Assembly: GCA_905331475.1 (NCBI GenBank)
Contig: CAJNYU010001258.1
Location: 69,343-133,342 of the forward strand
DNA: 64,000 nt
DNA from: Rotaria socialis
Taxonomy: Eukaryota; Rotifera; Eurotatoria; Philodinida; Philodinidae
Direction of reading: 5' to 3'
Shown: one piece after another, positions 45,918-58,824 of the stretch
Layout: each line of letters begins with the position of its first letter
How positions within the stretch are numbered: position 1 is the stretch's first letter
Notes under the pieces: model-generated
The model's database searches: none
Told to the model about the DNA's origin: nothing
Seen by the model: the letters and a program-made list of their open reading frames with translations, nothing else
Made by a program: the position numbers and the translations under genes

Positions 45918-46318
45918 AACTATCTGAGGTATTATGGTTCGTTTTAACTCATTCATATTTCGTCCGATAAAGTATATAGAGATAGTAAAAAGCTTAAAAG
46001 AATGTTGCTTTCTGGACATATTGAGCTTTCAAGTGGAGTCGATTTTCCTGATCTATCTGTTAGACATATCCTGAACTCGAACACAAACACTGGAACTCTA
46101 TCCTTAATTTCAAGTCGAGCTCTATCTCATGAAACTCAAAAATGTGTTCGAATTTAGTATATTTTGAACAGATATGTCAGAAAAATCGACTCCAATTGAA
46201 AGCTCAATGTCGTCAGAAAAGAATATTCTTTTAAGTTTTTTACTACTTCAATATACTTTATCGAACGCTATATGAATATGTTAAATCAAACCGTAACATC
46301 ACAGGTGGCTCTCTCGTT
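45918..46318. repeat. Foldback element, ~150-bp inverted arms
   Basis: The left arm contains CGATAAAGTATATAGAGATAG, AGCTTAAAAGAAT and TTGAGCTTTCAAGTGGAGTC; the complement recurs at 46170-46310. Identity is about 80%. The central ~90 bases are unpaired. Confidence 0.7.
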
Positions 46319-46414
46319 AGACATTTCTACTCTGATAAACCAATCAATAAATTTGGGTTGACATATAATTCTTATATTCACCAAATCCTATAAAAATAAT
46401 AGTTGCACTTTCTT

Positions 46415-46474
46415 GAGAGTGTGGGGGAAGTGTAGATCGACATTCACACCGTCATACTCGCATCTTCATCCACA
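46415..46474. repeat. Decayed GT-rich hairpin
   Basis: GAGAGTGTGGGGGAAGTG faces ACACCGTCATACTCG and CATCCACA. It is more diverged than the other members. Confidence 0.4.
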
Positions 46475-47924
46475 GTAGCATTTATCTAGCAGTAAGTTGT
46501 TTGTATTGCAATGAAACGCAAGTTAAAGCTGGTTAGAAGATACATTTCTGAAATTCAGGATAACATATCAGTTATGTTAGAACGCATTGAACGAGTAGGA
46601 AAGCTTCACTGCGAGTGAAGGTTGATTCTTTATTTTTTCGAACCGAGAACTAGGATGAGCTGTGTTGTTTGATAATAATCTGGTAGGAGTTATATAGTTT
46701 TTCCTATTATTTAATATAAATCGATTTGATTCGTCAATTAACAAAATTATAACGTTTGAATTATTTATTCGTTCTAAATTATTTAAGGATTCAAATCGAT
46801 TGCTGAAGTTGAGTGTTTTGTTTTTTTTATATTTTTTTATATTGAAATATAGAAATATGAAAAATTGTTTGAACTATATTTCAAATGAGAGAATAATTTT
46901 TTGAGATGAAGAGAAGAACAGGATGAAAGAGGAAAATGAAACTTTTATCAGTAAAAAATAATTTTAGTGAGTCAATGAAACAAATGAGTTAGGATTAGGA
47001 GTAGGGAAAATATAATGAATGGAATATTAATATCGTTTATTAATATAAGAAAAAATTTTGGATAAGAAAAAAAACAAGGATTTTATTTGGACAGGAAAAA
47101 TGTAGATTTAAATATAGCAACGCGTTTCGAATATTTCTTCGTCAGGCTGGATACAAGTTGATGATGAGTTTTAGCTAAGAAGATGACACACATATTGAGA
47201 ATTAACAACTGTACAATTAAATTAAATAATACAGTTAAACTAAATACATTTAAATTAACACGATAAGAAATGAAGAGGAAAAAGTTATGAAGTGTACAAG
47301 TATAAAAATAATAGAAAACAGTTACTCATATGATGCTTTTTATTTGATTTTCATACATGTTGACCGTAGGTTTTTGAATTATTGTCTTTCATTATATGAT
47401 GATTTTTGGTGATCGATGTAGGAAGCTCTTTTTCAAACATATATCAGATGTGCCATGTTTAATATAAAGATTTCTTCGAATCAATTCAATATATGAAGTT
47501 CTTTTCAATCAATAAGTAGGTAGTCATCATAATCAATAGTAGTAATTATAATATCTTCAATTTTATTTAATGTAACGTGTTTAATGATAAAATTTCATTT
47601 TAATGCGGGGAGTTATTCCTCAATTCAATATTGTATTTCCATGTGAAGAGTTACTTTTTCATTCAATATTGTAAGTTAATATGATATAATCAATATGGTT
47701 CAATAACAAAATTTTATTTCGATGAGATACAATTAATATGGTTAGTCAATATAATATAATATAATGTGATCAATATAATAAAAGTTATGTTCGTGCTAGA
47801 TGATGTGAAGGGAGATATGTTTTGGTTAACAATTTTTGTATCGGGTATAAGAATGAATCGGTATGAGTGTGAGTAGCATGTTGTGGGGATTGTAGGAGAA
47901 GATATTCCGTAGAACACAGCTGAG

Positions 47925-48235
47925 AAATTAACAATAGTTGAGAAATTAGCAATAGAACTCAGATGAGAAATTAACAATTTCTAATGAGAAGTTAACAATT
48001 TTTAATGTGAAATTAACAATTTTTAATGTGATTACAGGAGTAATGACAAGGAACAGTGAACAATAGTGAGCAAACAGGAATAATGGTGAAGAAAGTTAAC
48101 AATTTTTTATGTTATACAGAGATGGATAAATAGGAATGGATAAATAGGGGCAAGGATAAGGATAGATATTTTCCACAAAGAACATAGATGGCAATAGATG
48201 AGAAGTTAACAATTTTTGTAAGTAATACGGAAATG
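47925..48235. repeat. Degenerate GAGAAATTAACAATTTTT repeats
   Basis: About eight spaced copies of (GA)GAA(A/G)TTAACAAT, some in direct tandem with TTTAATGTG linkers. Confidence 0.6.
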
Positions 48236-48531
48236 AGGTAAGAAAAAATATTGTTTGTTATTTTTTATTTTTATTATTAATATTGTGTTGGTGTTTCATT
48301 TTATTCAATTCTCTATTTTCTTTTTCAACTTCTTACTGTGGTAAAAGGCTGATAACGCTCTTTGGTGTTTTTTTTGTGAATGAGAACTCTACTCAAATTG
48401 TCTGTAAGACGATGTGCATGTACTACGGGAATGTCTTCTAAAGGTGTTCCTTCGAAAATTTCGTGGCATATTTGATGGAATTTTGCTCCAAACTGAGCTA
48501 GTGATGGAGTATGTGCAAAGTGTCCTAGAAT

Positions 48532-48596
48532 GGTGTGGGTGTGGGTGTTAGTGTGTTTCTAACTATACCCCCACTCACACCCACATCCACACCCTC
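48532..48596. repeat. GT-rich telomere-like hairpin
   Basis: GGTGTGGGTGTGGGTGTTAG faces CCCCCACTCACACCCACATC with an ACACCCTC end. Confidence 0.7.
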
Positions 48597-49045
48597 AAAT
48601 AAAGAAAAATTAGAATTAATAAAATACGAATTTCAAATGGATGAGAATTTTATTTCATCGACTGTTTTGTCATAATAATCATTTTCCAACAAGAACGACA
48701 AGGAGTTTTTTTTTAATTTTCTACATAAATCTCTCATCAATTTGAAATTATTTGTTTGTATTCGACATTAAATTAAATTAAATTTTTATATGAAGTTTGA
48801 AATTTGACTTCTTTGATCAGCTAAGATCAATTTGATACAATGTCAAAATAAACAAAAAAATATACCGGCAGAAAAAAAAACGAGAAAGAGAGAAAATACC
48901 AGTCAGATAACAAATACAATATTTTTGTAAAGACATTATTGAGAAAAATTCAATATCAATCATTTATAAACAATAATAAATCAATGAAGATCACATTATG
49001 TACAAAATAAAAAGAACAGAGAGAAACAACTAAATAATGTCAGAA

Positions 49046-49675
49046 TTAAGAGACAATTGCTATACATAAACCTTCGCGATTATGATTATTATTCACTAAT
49101 CTTCGTTTTTGGCAAGTTTTATAACGTAAACATGTAACATATTTAATATCGCTGACGATGAATAGACAAAGAAAAATACCGTATAAAAAAGTAGATGAAT
49201 ATAAAAGAAATTCACTTGTGTTATAATTTAAACAAGTACTTTCATGCGCATTAATTACGATAATGATGAAAATGAAAAATGTGACAAACGAAAATACATC
49301 TCGAAGAATATAATTAGATTTTTCACTAAATGAAAAAATTTCGTAAATTATATAAACTTGTAATATATATGAAACTATTGGGGATATATGAGCGATGATA
49401 GACTCAATATCTGTAGTACATTCTATAGTATTATTATATTTGTTTAATATAAAAGAACACTGACATTCTTCATAAGGGATATTGCATTGTAACAAACTAT
49501 TATTCAATATGATGTTATCCATTGACAGAGAATATATTGCTCTACGACAATTTTCAATTTTAAAATTAAAAGATAATATAACACCAGAAGTCAACAAAAG
49601 AATGATGATGCTACCAATAAGATATACATCGGACCCACTTTCAAGAATAAGAGGATATTTTATTTTTATAAACAT
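49046..49675 (-). CDS. Unrecognised multi-pass membrane protein
   Basis: About 209 residues from the ATG at 49675; an upstream TTG in frame is less likely. Four hydrophobic stretches are visible: VYLIGSIIILLLTSGVIL, ISPIVSYILQVYIIYEIF, VFSFVTFFIFIIIVI and LLYSSTFLYGIFLCLFIV. Between the first and second lies a loop with cysteines (ENC, LLQC, EECQC, IEC) and N-glycosylation sites, probably extracellular. A basic, cysteine-containing tail follows the last segment. The layout resembles small tetraspan proteins, but the tetraspanin CCG motif is absent. No family can be named. Single exon as far as I can see. Confidence 0.6.
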   Translation of the reverse strand: MFIKIKYPLILESGSDVYLIGSIIILLLTSGVILSFNFKIENCRRAIYSLSMDNIILNNSLLQCNIPYEECQCSFILNKYNNTIECTTDIESIIAHISPIVSYILQVYIIYEIFSFSEKSNYILRDVFSFVTFFIFIIIVINAHESTCLNYNTSEFLLYSSTFLYGIFLCLFIVSDIKYVTCLRYKTCQKRRLVNNNHNREGLCIAIVS

Positions 49676-50666
49676 TTTATTAAAGAACAATCAAAATCCA
49701 GATTATTATTGCTTTTATTATAGAATATATCTAAAATAAAACAAAATATAATCTAGATTTATTTATTATAATTGTATAAAGAGAAAATATCAACATCAAT
49801 ATCTTTTTTTATCAAAATAAGTGAAAAATAAACCTGTTTGTATTGATAAAATTATTTTTCTGTGATTCATTATCATTGAATTATTTAATTTGTAACAACA
49901 ATTTAAGAAATTTTTATATGAGAAGTGAATATTCTTAGTAAGGTTAATTTGAATAAATATTGTTCAAACTCGACTTTTACAAAAATATACATTTTCCATA
50001 ATAAAACATAAAATATTTAATGTAAATTGTAACAAACCTGATAATCAACAAAATGCAAATAATTTAAAGTATTATTTATACTCTACGTACATTAATGTTT
50101 TACTGAATATTTGATATTGGAAAAAAATTAGAATTTTATGATAAAAAAATAGCTGTTATCTATTATCTTATTTAATAAGTACTTAAAGAAGACAGTAGAA
50201 TAATTTTATCGAAGACAAGCAAAAAGACTAAAAAATAGAAAATAAATCAGTAAATAAAATATATTTAAGAAACATGTTTAGTTGACGGTTTAATAATTGA
50301 CAATCTTCTAGTTGAACAGTAAAAAAAGACAAAAACTACAAAATTATGTTTGATATTAATATGTTCCTCATGTGAATATAATATTATATTTAAGAATGCT
50401 TAAATTTTAAATTCTAGTGGCTAATTGTTTCTCCGTTTATCATTGTCTTAGTAGCTAACAATGATCAGGATTTTTTATAGAAAAAACTTGTCAGCGCAGC
50501 CCCGTTGGGGCTAAAATGTGGAACTCACATATTTCGGTTAGTTAGATACTAATTAAATAGAAGTTTTATTTTTTCAGTGTAGTGAAATCATATTCTGTTG
50601 AAAAATAAGATAATAAAACTTTTTTAACATCTGAAGTTGTATTGGATCTATCAATAGAAAATATTA
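49676..50666. other. Intergenic, very AT-rich, nothing seen
   Basis: No coding or repeat structure is supported. Confidence 0.4.
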
Positions 50667-51894
50667 CTAGAGACCAGAGCTAGGACGAGTACAAGTACAG
50701 CAAGTAAAAGTATTTTACTTGTACTTGAAAATATTTACTTGTACTTTTACTTGTACTGAAAAAAATGTACTTGTACTTTTACTTGTCGTTAAACAAGTAT
50801 ACTTGCCCATTTACTTGTACTTGTACTTGAGTACGAGAAAAGTACTTCGTATTTTTCTTAAAATATGCATATAAAACTTTCAACTGTAATTTTTACTGTC
50901 TTGGATAAAAGTTTTATGACTATTCTGACATAATCTGATCAATAATTAGATGAAAATAAGAACATTGCAATCGATTTTTTTCAGTGAAATATTGACGAAC
51001 TCACTGTAGGACAGATGAAAAAATTGTCTGTTGTAATTGTTTGAGTTTCTTCGAAATAATAAATTTTATGCGTAAATGATAATGCTCCTTTGGGTCATTA
51101 TCATAGATAAATATAGTTCTCTCTGACAGTCAGAAGAATCTATGTGAATTTAGATCGATGCTCTAGAAGCTCGGGGTGATTATCGCTTTGCTGGATTTCC
51201 AAATAATCGATACGATACTTTCCATACTGACTGGAAGTATTTGAACATAAAATTGTGAGAAATTTCTTTACCATAAATTGACCCCCGCCCCCGTAAAAGT
51301 TTTTGTTAAAACGATTAATTCGATCTAACAATATTGAACTTAAAATAAATTCAGTTTAGTAAGATTTATTTTGATATATGTATGACTCATTATTTAATAC
51401 TTTGAAGATTAAAAACAGCTTTAAAAAAAATGTACCGAGTCATTTAGAACTCATTAAATCTATCCAAAGGCAAATGACTTCTAACTTAAACATATTTCAT
51501 TGCTGATACAACAAGTCAGTAGTATAAAAAGTTCTATGAAAAAATCTTAAATTTTGAACAATAAACAAAAGTGATAAATTCGTTTTAATTTTCATTTAGT
51601 TCAAGTATGTGTTAATTAAACGGTCAAACTACTTGATAAAAAAAAATCATATTTATCATCTCTTTTGTTGTTTGCAATCGAAGCGTGTTCAAGATATATT
51701 ATTTTGTGCTTTATTTTTTCAAAAGTGATAGCCACACTAACAATGCATTCTGTATCCTACGAGGCAATACTTTTAGCAAACTGTAATGGTGTCTTTCACG
51801 CCGAAATTGAATAGATACGCATGCAATAACGATATAGTAGTTGGATATGATTATTCTGAGTATACTAATTGTTTACACATAGTGATGTAGAGGT

Positions 51895-52143
51895 ATGTTC
51901 AGATTTCCGAAAAAGGAAATTACAGAAATTTCCGAAGCTTCCATCAACTCGATAACTACATACTAAAGCAAATGAAAATGTTTTGGAAATATTGGGAAGT
52001 TTAGAAATTTTAGAAATTTCGCTACGTACAGAATTTTGGAAATTTCTGAAATTTCCAAAATTATATAATTTTGAGAAGTACCAAACAATTTAGAACACAA
52101 GTACTTGAAATTTCCAAAATTTCTGAAATTTCCTTTTTTGGAA
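51895..52143. repeat. GAAATTTCC-saturated island
   Basis: The palindrome GGAAATTTC and its variants recur more than ten times. It begins TCAGATTTCCGAAAAAGG and ends CCTTTTTTGGAAGTCTGA, so the ends are inverted copies. The next element (52152-52464) is inserted at its right end. Confidence 0.65.
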
Positions 52144-52151
52144 GTCTGACC

Positions 52152-52464
52152 CAGAGCTGGGCAACTCAACTCAAAAAGGTGTCCAATTCGATTCAATTCA
52201 TTGAAAGAAAAGTTCAATTCAATTCAACTCAAATCGTCGATCTCTAAGAACTTTTCCAACTCAACTCAATTCAATTCAGAGACATTTCCGAATTATGCTC
52301 CATTCAATTCATTTCAATTCACCAATTCAGAAAACATTCTATCAATTCAATTCAAGACAATTTATCAACTCAAAAACAAACCCCCAATTCAATTCATTTC
52401 AACTCAGAAATTGAGTTGAGTTGAGTTGAGTTGGGCATTTTTTGAATTGAGTTGCCCAGCTCTG
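52152..52464. mobile_element. 313-bp hAT-type MITE saturated with CAACTCAATTC, exact 8-bp TSD
   Basis: The ends are CAGAGCTGGGCAACTCAA and its near-complement TTGAGTTGCCCAGCTCTG. GTCTGACC is duplicated on both sides (52144-52151, 52465-52472). The interior is almost only AATTCAATTC / AACTCAACTC and complements. It sits inside the 2.4-kb element above. Confidence 0.9.
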
Positions 52465-53104
52465 GTCTGACCACTGCTGCAGAAATATATTTAATCACAC
52501 TACATTTTCTTCATCACCCCTCTCTCCCATCTCTATCTAAAGCTTTTCCATTCTGTATAAGAAGATGATCATGTGAAATAAAAGACTATAGAGTAGTATT
52601 TTCTTTCACCTTATTGTGAATTATTTTCACTTCTTCATATAAATTTTCTAAAACAATTTTTTGAATTCACTCGTCCCGGAACTAATTAATAATATTTCTG
52701 GTCAATGTCAACTTTGTGGAAAACTCTATGCGGACAAATTCAAGTCAACGGGAAATTTTCATAAAAGACTTTCATGAGTATTCCCTTGAAACGTCGTGGA
52801 AAACTAAATATTATTTTTCATTTTCGCACTATAAATAGTTGTGGAATTTTCAAAGAAAACAAAAATCCGTTAAGTGAAGAGAAAGACATTGTTCCATATT
52901 TCAAATAACAGTAACAAACACACGCTTTGGTGCATAAGTACAAAAGTATGCGTCTCGAAGTACAAGTATAAGTACCAAGTACTTTTCTCGAAGTATAAGT
53001 ACAAGTATCAAGTACGCCTGAAAAGTACTTGGTACTTGTACTTTTACTTCAAAAAGTACGAAAAGTACAAGTACAAATACTTTCGTCCGAGCTCTGCTAG
53101 AGAC

Positions 53105-55154
53105 AACGTATGAAAACTTTTTGTTTAGAATATGTCAATATGCTGAAGTGTTTAGTGGTTTCATTGAGAAATATTGTGAATGATAATAGTTAAAACAGTA
53201 TTTAGGATATAGTTATCAATATTGTTGAGAAATTTATATTTTTTCATATTGCCAGGTGAGAAATTGATACATTTTTTCATAACAAAAATTTTGATAAAAG
53301 CTTCCCAGTCTATGGAAAAGTTCCGAATTGTAAATACACCAAAGTGGATTGAAGCTTTAGACTAAGGTATTTGTGTGAGAAAAAAAAAGATTAAAATCTT
53401 CATCTGTTTATTATACGTAGTAGAAGTAACGAGTGTAATACTAGCATGAACTAGTTGCTAGCTTCTGTAGCGATAGCATACATTCGTTGCTAACGTCTGT
53501 AGTAATAAAAATATATAATACTGTCGTAACTATGCACTATAATAATAAAAACAACAGATTTTGATGATTAGTTAGAGATTAAATCCTAATTATAATGATT
53601 TCTAATTAGTGAAACTAGATTTTTATTACTGATGTGAGTAGTGGTGAACATAGGTAATCAACCTGTACCCAAAAAGTTTCTAATTAGTGTATCTAAGTGT
53701 AAGTTTTTTTTATGCTTTATGCCAGTAATGGGGAGGGGGTGGGGTACCGGGGAGCCGCAATAACCGAACAATTCAACTTACACTCACTATTTTCTTCGAC
53801 AATCTATGTGAGTTCCACAAAATAATTCATAAAATATCTCGAAAAATTCTAATGATGATTCATATGAAGAAAACAGTAATTATTACTGTCGTCTGAAATT
53901 ATTGAAACTTTATTTATTAAATATCATCTAGACATTGGAAAGAAAAAAACAATAAAATACAAAGATTGAACATAATTCTAACAATATTACGAACAAGTTG
54001 ATCGATCGATAATGGAAAGCAAAACAAGAATATAACAATTGACATAAATATGCACCAACTAGATGTTTTTTCGACAGATGTCACTTGAGCTAATATGATT
54101 CGGTTTATAAAACATATAACTCTGATTCAATTATATGATAATTATTTATTGTATTCATTTTATAGAATAAAGTAAATGAAAAACTAATGCAATACTTTAT
54201 CAGCCAAATAGGTTTGCTCATAAACCACTAGGCACAAAATTCATATAACTACTTTTAGAGCTTTTATGTGAGAACGGTGTTGTGTAAGGATTTTATAAAA
54301 TAAACTATACATAAGAAAAGATGTGCCTCTTCTGATGACGATGCAAAATGGCACGTAGTTACCGAAAATAGTAAATGTTATAAAAATGATTAAAGGTGAC
54401 AAATCTTCTCATTCATTCAGAAAACTTGACATTGTTGGATTATTGTCCTGTCAGAAAATATTTTTTGCATCTAGAAATTAGTCCTGGTAGCTCTAAATAA
54501 AATATTGTTTCTATGTAAATCTATCTAATTTACAAACACTAGTTTAACTCACTTTTTCCATATAAGTCTAAAAGGGATTTTATGAATCGATTTTTCATTA
54601 AATAAAATTTTTATTGATTAATATTTCAAAGAAAATAAAGCACGATTTTATTGATAAAAAGTTAAAATATATTTGAATGGTTATTACGATTGTAAAAATC
54701 TTTTAATTATCTATGAATCAATTTCGTTCTATTGAAATTAATTTGCTGATTAAAAAAAATTAAAACATGCTATAAAAATTCTATTGACAGTAAAGATAAA
54801 AATTTATTGATTTGATGTGTTCCCCTAGCACTGGTTATAAATATATTTCTCTCATAAAATGAATTTTTATCCTAACAGAATTTAATCATTACTTCAGTGA
54901 TTTATTATGATATTGTAGAACACTTATCATCATGATAATCTCAAGTTTAATAAGGTAAAACAATTTTAATGTTTGTCAAGCAATCTGTAAGATAAGACAA
55001 ATCTCTTTGAAAAAGTAAGATGTGTTCTATGTTAATCGATTTGTACAGTTAAGTTTAACTTATTGTTGAATCAGTTTGATGTCAATAATACTCATACAAC
55101 ACATAATGAAATTGACATATTGTCTGACCTTGTGTATTAATCAAGAGTATCAGC
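53105..55154. other. Intergenic, AT-rich, nothing recognised
   Basis: A G-rich patch (GGGGAGGGGGTGGGGTACC) lies at 53730-53757. There is no supported gene. Confidence 0.45.
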
Positions 55155-55310
55155 AGGGTGTGAGTGTAGGTGTTCTCATCACAGAGATACAGATCCACAA
55201 CCATGCACTCACAACGTCAAATGCACACCGACACGAACACCACCCACACGCACCCACTATCTACAGCCACATTCACATCCGCAGTCACAGTCACCCACAT
55301 CCACACCCTA
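55155..55310. repeat. Long GT/CA-rich telomere-like hairpin
   Basis: The short left arm GGGTGTGAGTGTAGGTGTT is followed by more than 100 bases of CCCACA/CACACC-rich sequence ending CACCCACATCCACACCC. The arms are unequal, as though the C-rich arm had expanded. The open frame across it is a repeat artefact. Confidence 0.6.
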
Positions 55311-55449
55311 CAGTTATTTTAATTTTTTTCAAATAATATCTAAGAGAATTTTCGTTATTTGAAAGGTAAAAAGAAAATGTTGTATATGTATACATAATTA
55401 TTCTTTATTAATGTTTGATCAATTTATTATTTCTAATATAAATAAAGTA

Positions 55450-55652
55450 CCCAGGTCAATCAATCCTAACTAACGAGTTCCGACGATATCCGGACAGGAA
55501 TCCGACGAAAACCGACAAAAAAGACAGAATTCGATCGGATTTTATACAAATCCGACGTCGGACTGTTAATTAGGATTCCGGCAAAATTTGGATAAGTTGC
55601 AGTCGGAATTATTTGAAACCGACAAGATCCGATCGGGCGTGATTGATCTGGG
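55450..55652. repeat. 203-bp TA-flanked element saturated with TCCGAC
   Basis: The ends CCCAGGTCAATCA and TGATTGATCTGGG are inverted, with TA on both sides. The interior repeats TCCGAC, GTCGG and GATCCGATC. The island at 63406-63696 shares the CCCAGGTC-type terminus. Confidence 0.7.
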
Positions 55653-55843
55653 TAGATTATTTGAAATGATATATATCCATATATTACATAAGGTATTATA
55701 TGAACTGATTCGAATATTCGTCATAGGACGAAAGAAAATTTTGTTGAACAGCCTCTATATACACACTAACTAAAAGAAGAGAATGTGTATAATAGTCATT
55801 TCAAATATTTATTATAATAAACATTTTGTTTTTCGAATAAAAC

Positions 55844-56354
55844 ATGAAAAGAAACTCTAATCCACAAATAAAACATCCTAAACGAGACTCACAACAGCAA
55901 TCAAAAAAGATAAAAAGAAGAAAAAAAATTCTAGTAAGTTTTCATTACGTAAAAAACTACACAAAATAGTAATAATTTAGTTTCTATTTAGTATAATTTG
56001 GACAACTGATCGAAAGATCATTATGGGTTTTGTATTTATTATTTCATCAGTTACTTTGCTTATTCAATTGACAATGATTGAAGATCTAAATACATTTAAA
56101 AAATGCCTACAAAAAATACGTCTTTCTTTATTATATACGTTGCTATAGGAACAACGTTCATTAGTTTATATGCTTTTGGTCCACCATATGGACCATTAGT
56201 CGTGACATTTTTAACTTTAATTATAATGCTTTGTGTTAAAACAACATATCCTGGTTTAATATTAGTACTCGCAGAAATAATGATCACTGGTATATTTTTC
56301 AGCTTGTCTTTGGAATTTTTTATTGTTGGAATAAGTTTCTCAGAAAATGATTAA
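55844..56354 (+). pseudogene. Small multi-pass membrane protein gene with apparent 1-base frameshift
   Basis: Exon 1 (55844-55933) encodes a very basic N-terminus (QQQSKKIKRRKKIL). A 47-nt intron GTAAGT..TTTAG follows (55934-55980). Exon 2 opens with FLFSIIW and MGFVFIISSVTLLIQL, then at an A6 run (56096-56101) the continuing hydrophobic reading moves to another frame: VAIGTTFISLYAFGPPYG, VVTFLTLIIMLCV, LVLAEIMITGIFF, ending at 56354. The original frame stops within 15 codons. Four to five membrane segments would result from the whole. No family is recognised. The break could be a real deletion or a homopolymer sequencing error. Confidence 0.5.
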
Positions 56355-57140
56355 TACACTTCTTTATTGTTTTGTGTTTTTTCATTAACGTTTTATTTTT
56401 ATTTCATCATGGTTCTCTACAGAAGTTGATATTCAAAATAAATATCTTCTTCTATATTTACTGATTTTAGACTCAACATATAATTGTGCTACTCAATATA
56501 AAACTTGTTTTTATCATTTTCATAGCTCAATAGATTATAAAATGATATCGGAAATTTTTGACAAAATTCAAATTCAAGAAAATATTCACATGTCAATGGA
56601 TATTTGACATTTGAGAGTTCAAATATATTCAACATATGGCATAGTATGAAAGTCATTAGATAAAATAGTGTAATATAGTTTATCTCTTTTTCAAGAATTG
56701 CAATTTCCTTATGAAAAGATCATGTTAAGCTAGATTGGGGTTTGTTAATGAATATACTTTTAATAATAATGTCAATATAAATTCTTTTCAATGGAAACTA
56801 ATTAATTAATATTGCTTTATTTAGTAAAATAGAATCATATTTAGATTTGACTTTTTGTTAAACAGCATATACATAAGCTTTATTTATATAATGAAGGATT
56901 CTAAAAAATATATGTGACTCATAATTAACATAGAATTATGGAATTCTTCAACAGACAAAATCATTTTCATTTAACTGAAATAAATTTCAAAATAAAATAT
57001 TAATGAAATTCTTTCTTTTATGAATGTTTTATTTTATTTGACATAAAACATCGTTTAATTGTTTAACAAATACTGATGAAAAGTTAACAATATGACATAC
57101 GGTACATAGAATATCTTCATTTATTATACATAAATGTTAA
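56355..57140. other. Intergenic, AT-rich, nothing seen
   Basis: No coding frame or repeat of note. Confidence 0.4.
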
Positions 57141-57149
57141 TGACAGATA

Positions 57150-57660
57150 ATATTCTCTATTAACCGGATATTGTGTACCAATAGCTGAACAACATGTTTC
57201 AAATGTTGTTACAATAGGAGATTTTCATGTTAAAATACTCTATTGTTTCATAGCTTCATTAATTTGTATACGATCTTATAATCAAACATCGAAATCAAAA
57301 TTTATCTTTTCTTAAAGATTCATTTGTTTCTTTTATCTTATCAAACTAATCAATTAAACAAACATCACGATTACTCTCAAATAAAATAATCTCCTTAATA
57401 AGAGAATAATTTATTAAACTTCCAAATACGAATGAACTAGCTTCCTGTCTTCATTTTGTAATAGCTTCATTTTATTGTACATAAACAATTAAATGAATAG
57501 GTGATGTATCTTTTTCACTTGTAAATACCGGTTGATGCACTATTTTTTTCAATACGCTTTAAAAATCGAGATTTAGTTGCTGATGGTTCTTCACATAATA
57601 ATACATAAACATCATCACAAACTGGATGTTTTTCATCTTTAATATAAGAAAAAAAAAGAA
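57150..57660 (-). pseudogene. Decayed coding remnant, family unknown
   Basis: On the minus strand, fragments with coding-like composition alternate between frames: HPVCDDVYVLLCEEPSATKS and RFLKRIEK, then VHQPVFTSEKDTSPIHLIVY, then SLINYSLIKEIILFESNRDV, then PIVTTFETCCSAIGTQYPV. Each switch is accompanied by stops, so the gene is dead if it was one. No domain is recognised. Confidence 0.35.
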
Positions 57661-58031
57661 TCTTTTATTTCATTTATTTTAGACATAAGGTGCACGCATA
57701 GCAAGGTTCTAGCAAAATTTGTTTTTCGACGCTTTATACACTACTCAATAGAGAATTTCAAGGCGAGCAAGAATATGCGTTCTCTGAATTTTTTCGAGAC
57801 TTCCTTCCATTCGAAAAATAAAATAACTGAAACTGTGTAAAAAAAACTCGATTTTTCGTCTATTTCTTATAAAGTTAAGTTTTCCAAGTTCCATGCCAAC
57901 TTGGATTATTCAAACTGTCATATTTTTGTTCAGTTTTGAAAACTGAATAAGAGAATGAACTGATAATTATTTTAGACCTAATCGTCTATTTGTCAAGGCT
58001 GTCCAAATTGAAGCGTCTAAAAGCTCCTAAC

Positions 58032-58824
58032 CTATTTTGGCAAATTTTTTACAGGATTCGAATCGCTGGATGCTTCTCTACAAATAGTATACGTGCAGTT
58101 TTTTGCGATTTTTTTGCCTTCGATGAGAGAAGTCAATTTTACAAAGTACTGTGCTAAAACGACCAGGTCCTTTTCGAGGTTTTTGCAAGTTTCGCTCAGA
58201 ATACACCTATGAGAACACCAAGTAGATCAGAAACGATGGAGAATTCGATGGAAATACTACCGAGGTCTTCAGGATTTCTGGGAGATTTTCAGAAATCTAG
58301 AAGAGAAAAGCGGTTCTAGTCTGCTGTCTTTGATTTGGGAGGTGCTTCTATGACTAAGATTATCTATTTTCTCTGCGTGCAGTTATGTTCGAGACATAGT
58401 AAATGCTAGTTTAGGTAGAGAAAAACTTTCTTCTAATAATCCGAAACAGAGAAGAAGAATTAGATTAGACAGTAAAGAGGGAAAGGTGATCATCATACCA
58501 AAACATTTACGGTTCTCTAAATTTTTTTATAAAACCTGATAAAAACCTCCAGAAAACTCTGAAACCCTTCCAGAAATCTTCTGAAGATCTCGATAGCATC
58601 TCCATCGAATTCTTCATCGTTTCTAACCTACTTTCGTGTTTTCACAGATGTATTCTGAGAGAAAGTTGCAAAAAGATGGAAAAGAACTTGACCGTTTTAG
58701 CACAGTGCTTAATAAAATTCACCTTTCTCATCGAAGACAAAAAATATAAAAAAAACTGCACTTATACTATTTGTAGAGAAGCATCCAGCAATTCGAATCT
58801 TGTAAAACGTTTGACAGAATAGGG
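58032..58824. repeat. Foldback element, two ~270-bp inverted arms
   Basis: The left arm starts CTATTTTGGCAAA and contains GATTCGAATCGCTGGATGC; the right arm has GCATCCAGCAATTCGAATC and ends TTTGACAGAATAG. The arms are about 80-85% identical, with a loop of about 230 bases. A GT hairpin adjoins its right end exactly. Confidence 0.8.

Larger units (their letters stand above)
44307..49045. other. Long intergenic, AT-rich, no gene supported
   Basis: It holds a foldback element (45918-46318), GT hairpins at 46415-46474 and 48532-48596, an AATATGGT/ATAATATA-rich stretch (47630-47780), and GAAATTAACAAT repeats (47925-48235). Open frames are short and lack motifs. Confidence 0.5.
50675..53096. mobile_element. 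hAT-type element, 2.4 kb, AGTACAAGTA-saturated ends, 8-bp TSD
   Basis: The left end is CAGAGCTAGGACGAGTAC; the right end is GTCCGAGCTCTG. The direct repeat CTAGAGAC flanks it exactly (50667-50674, 53097-53104), as expected for hAT. Both ends (to about 50850 and from about 52925) are filled with ACTTGTACTT/AAGTACAAGT. The interior has no transposase but includes other islands at 51895-52464. Confidence 0.85.

Noticed and set aside
55076..55336. His-rich 86-codon open frame
   Set aside because: It is the translation of the CA-rich hairpin.
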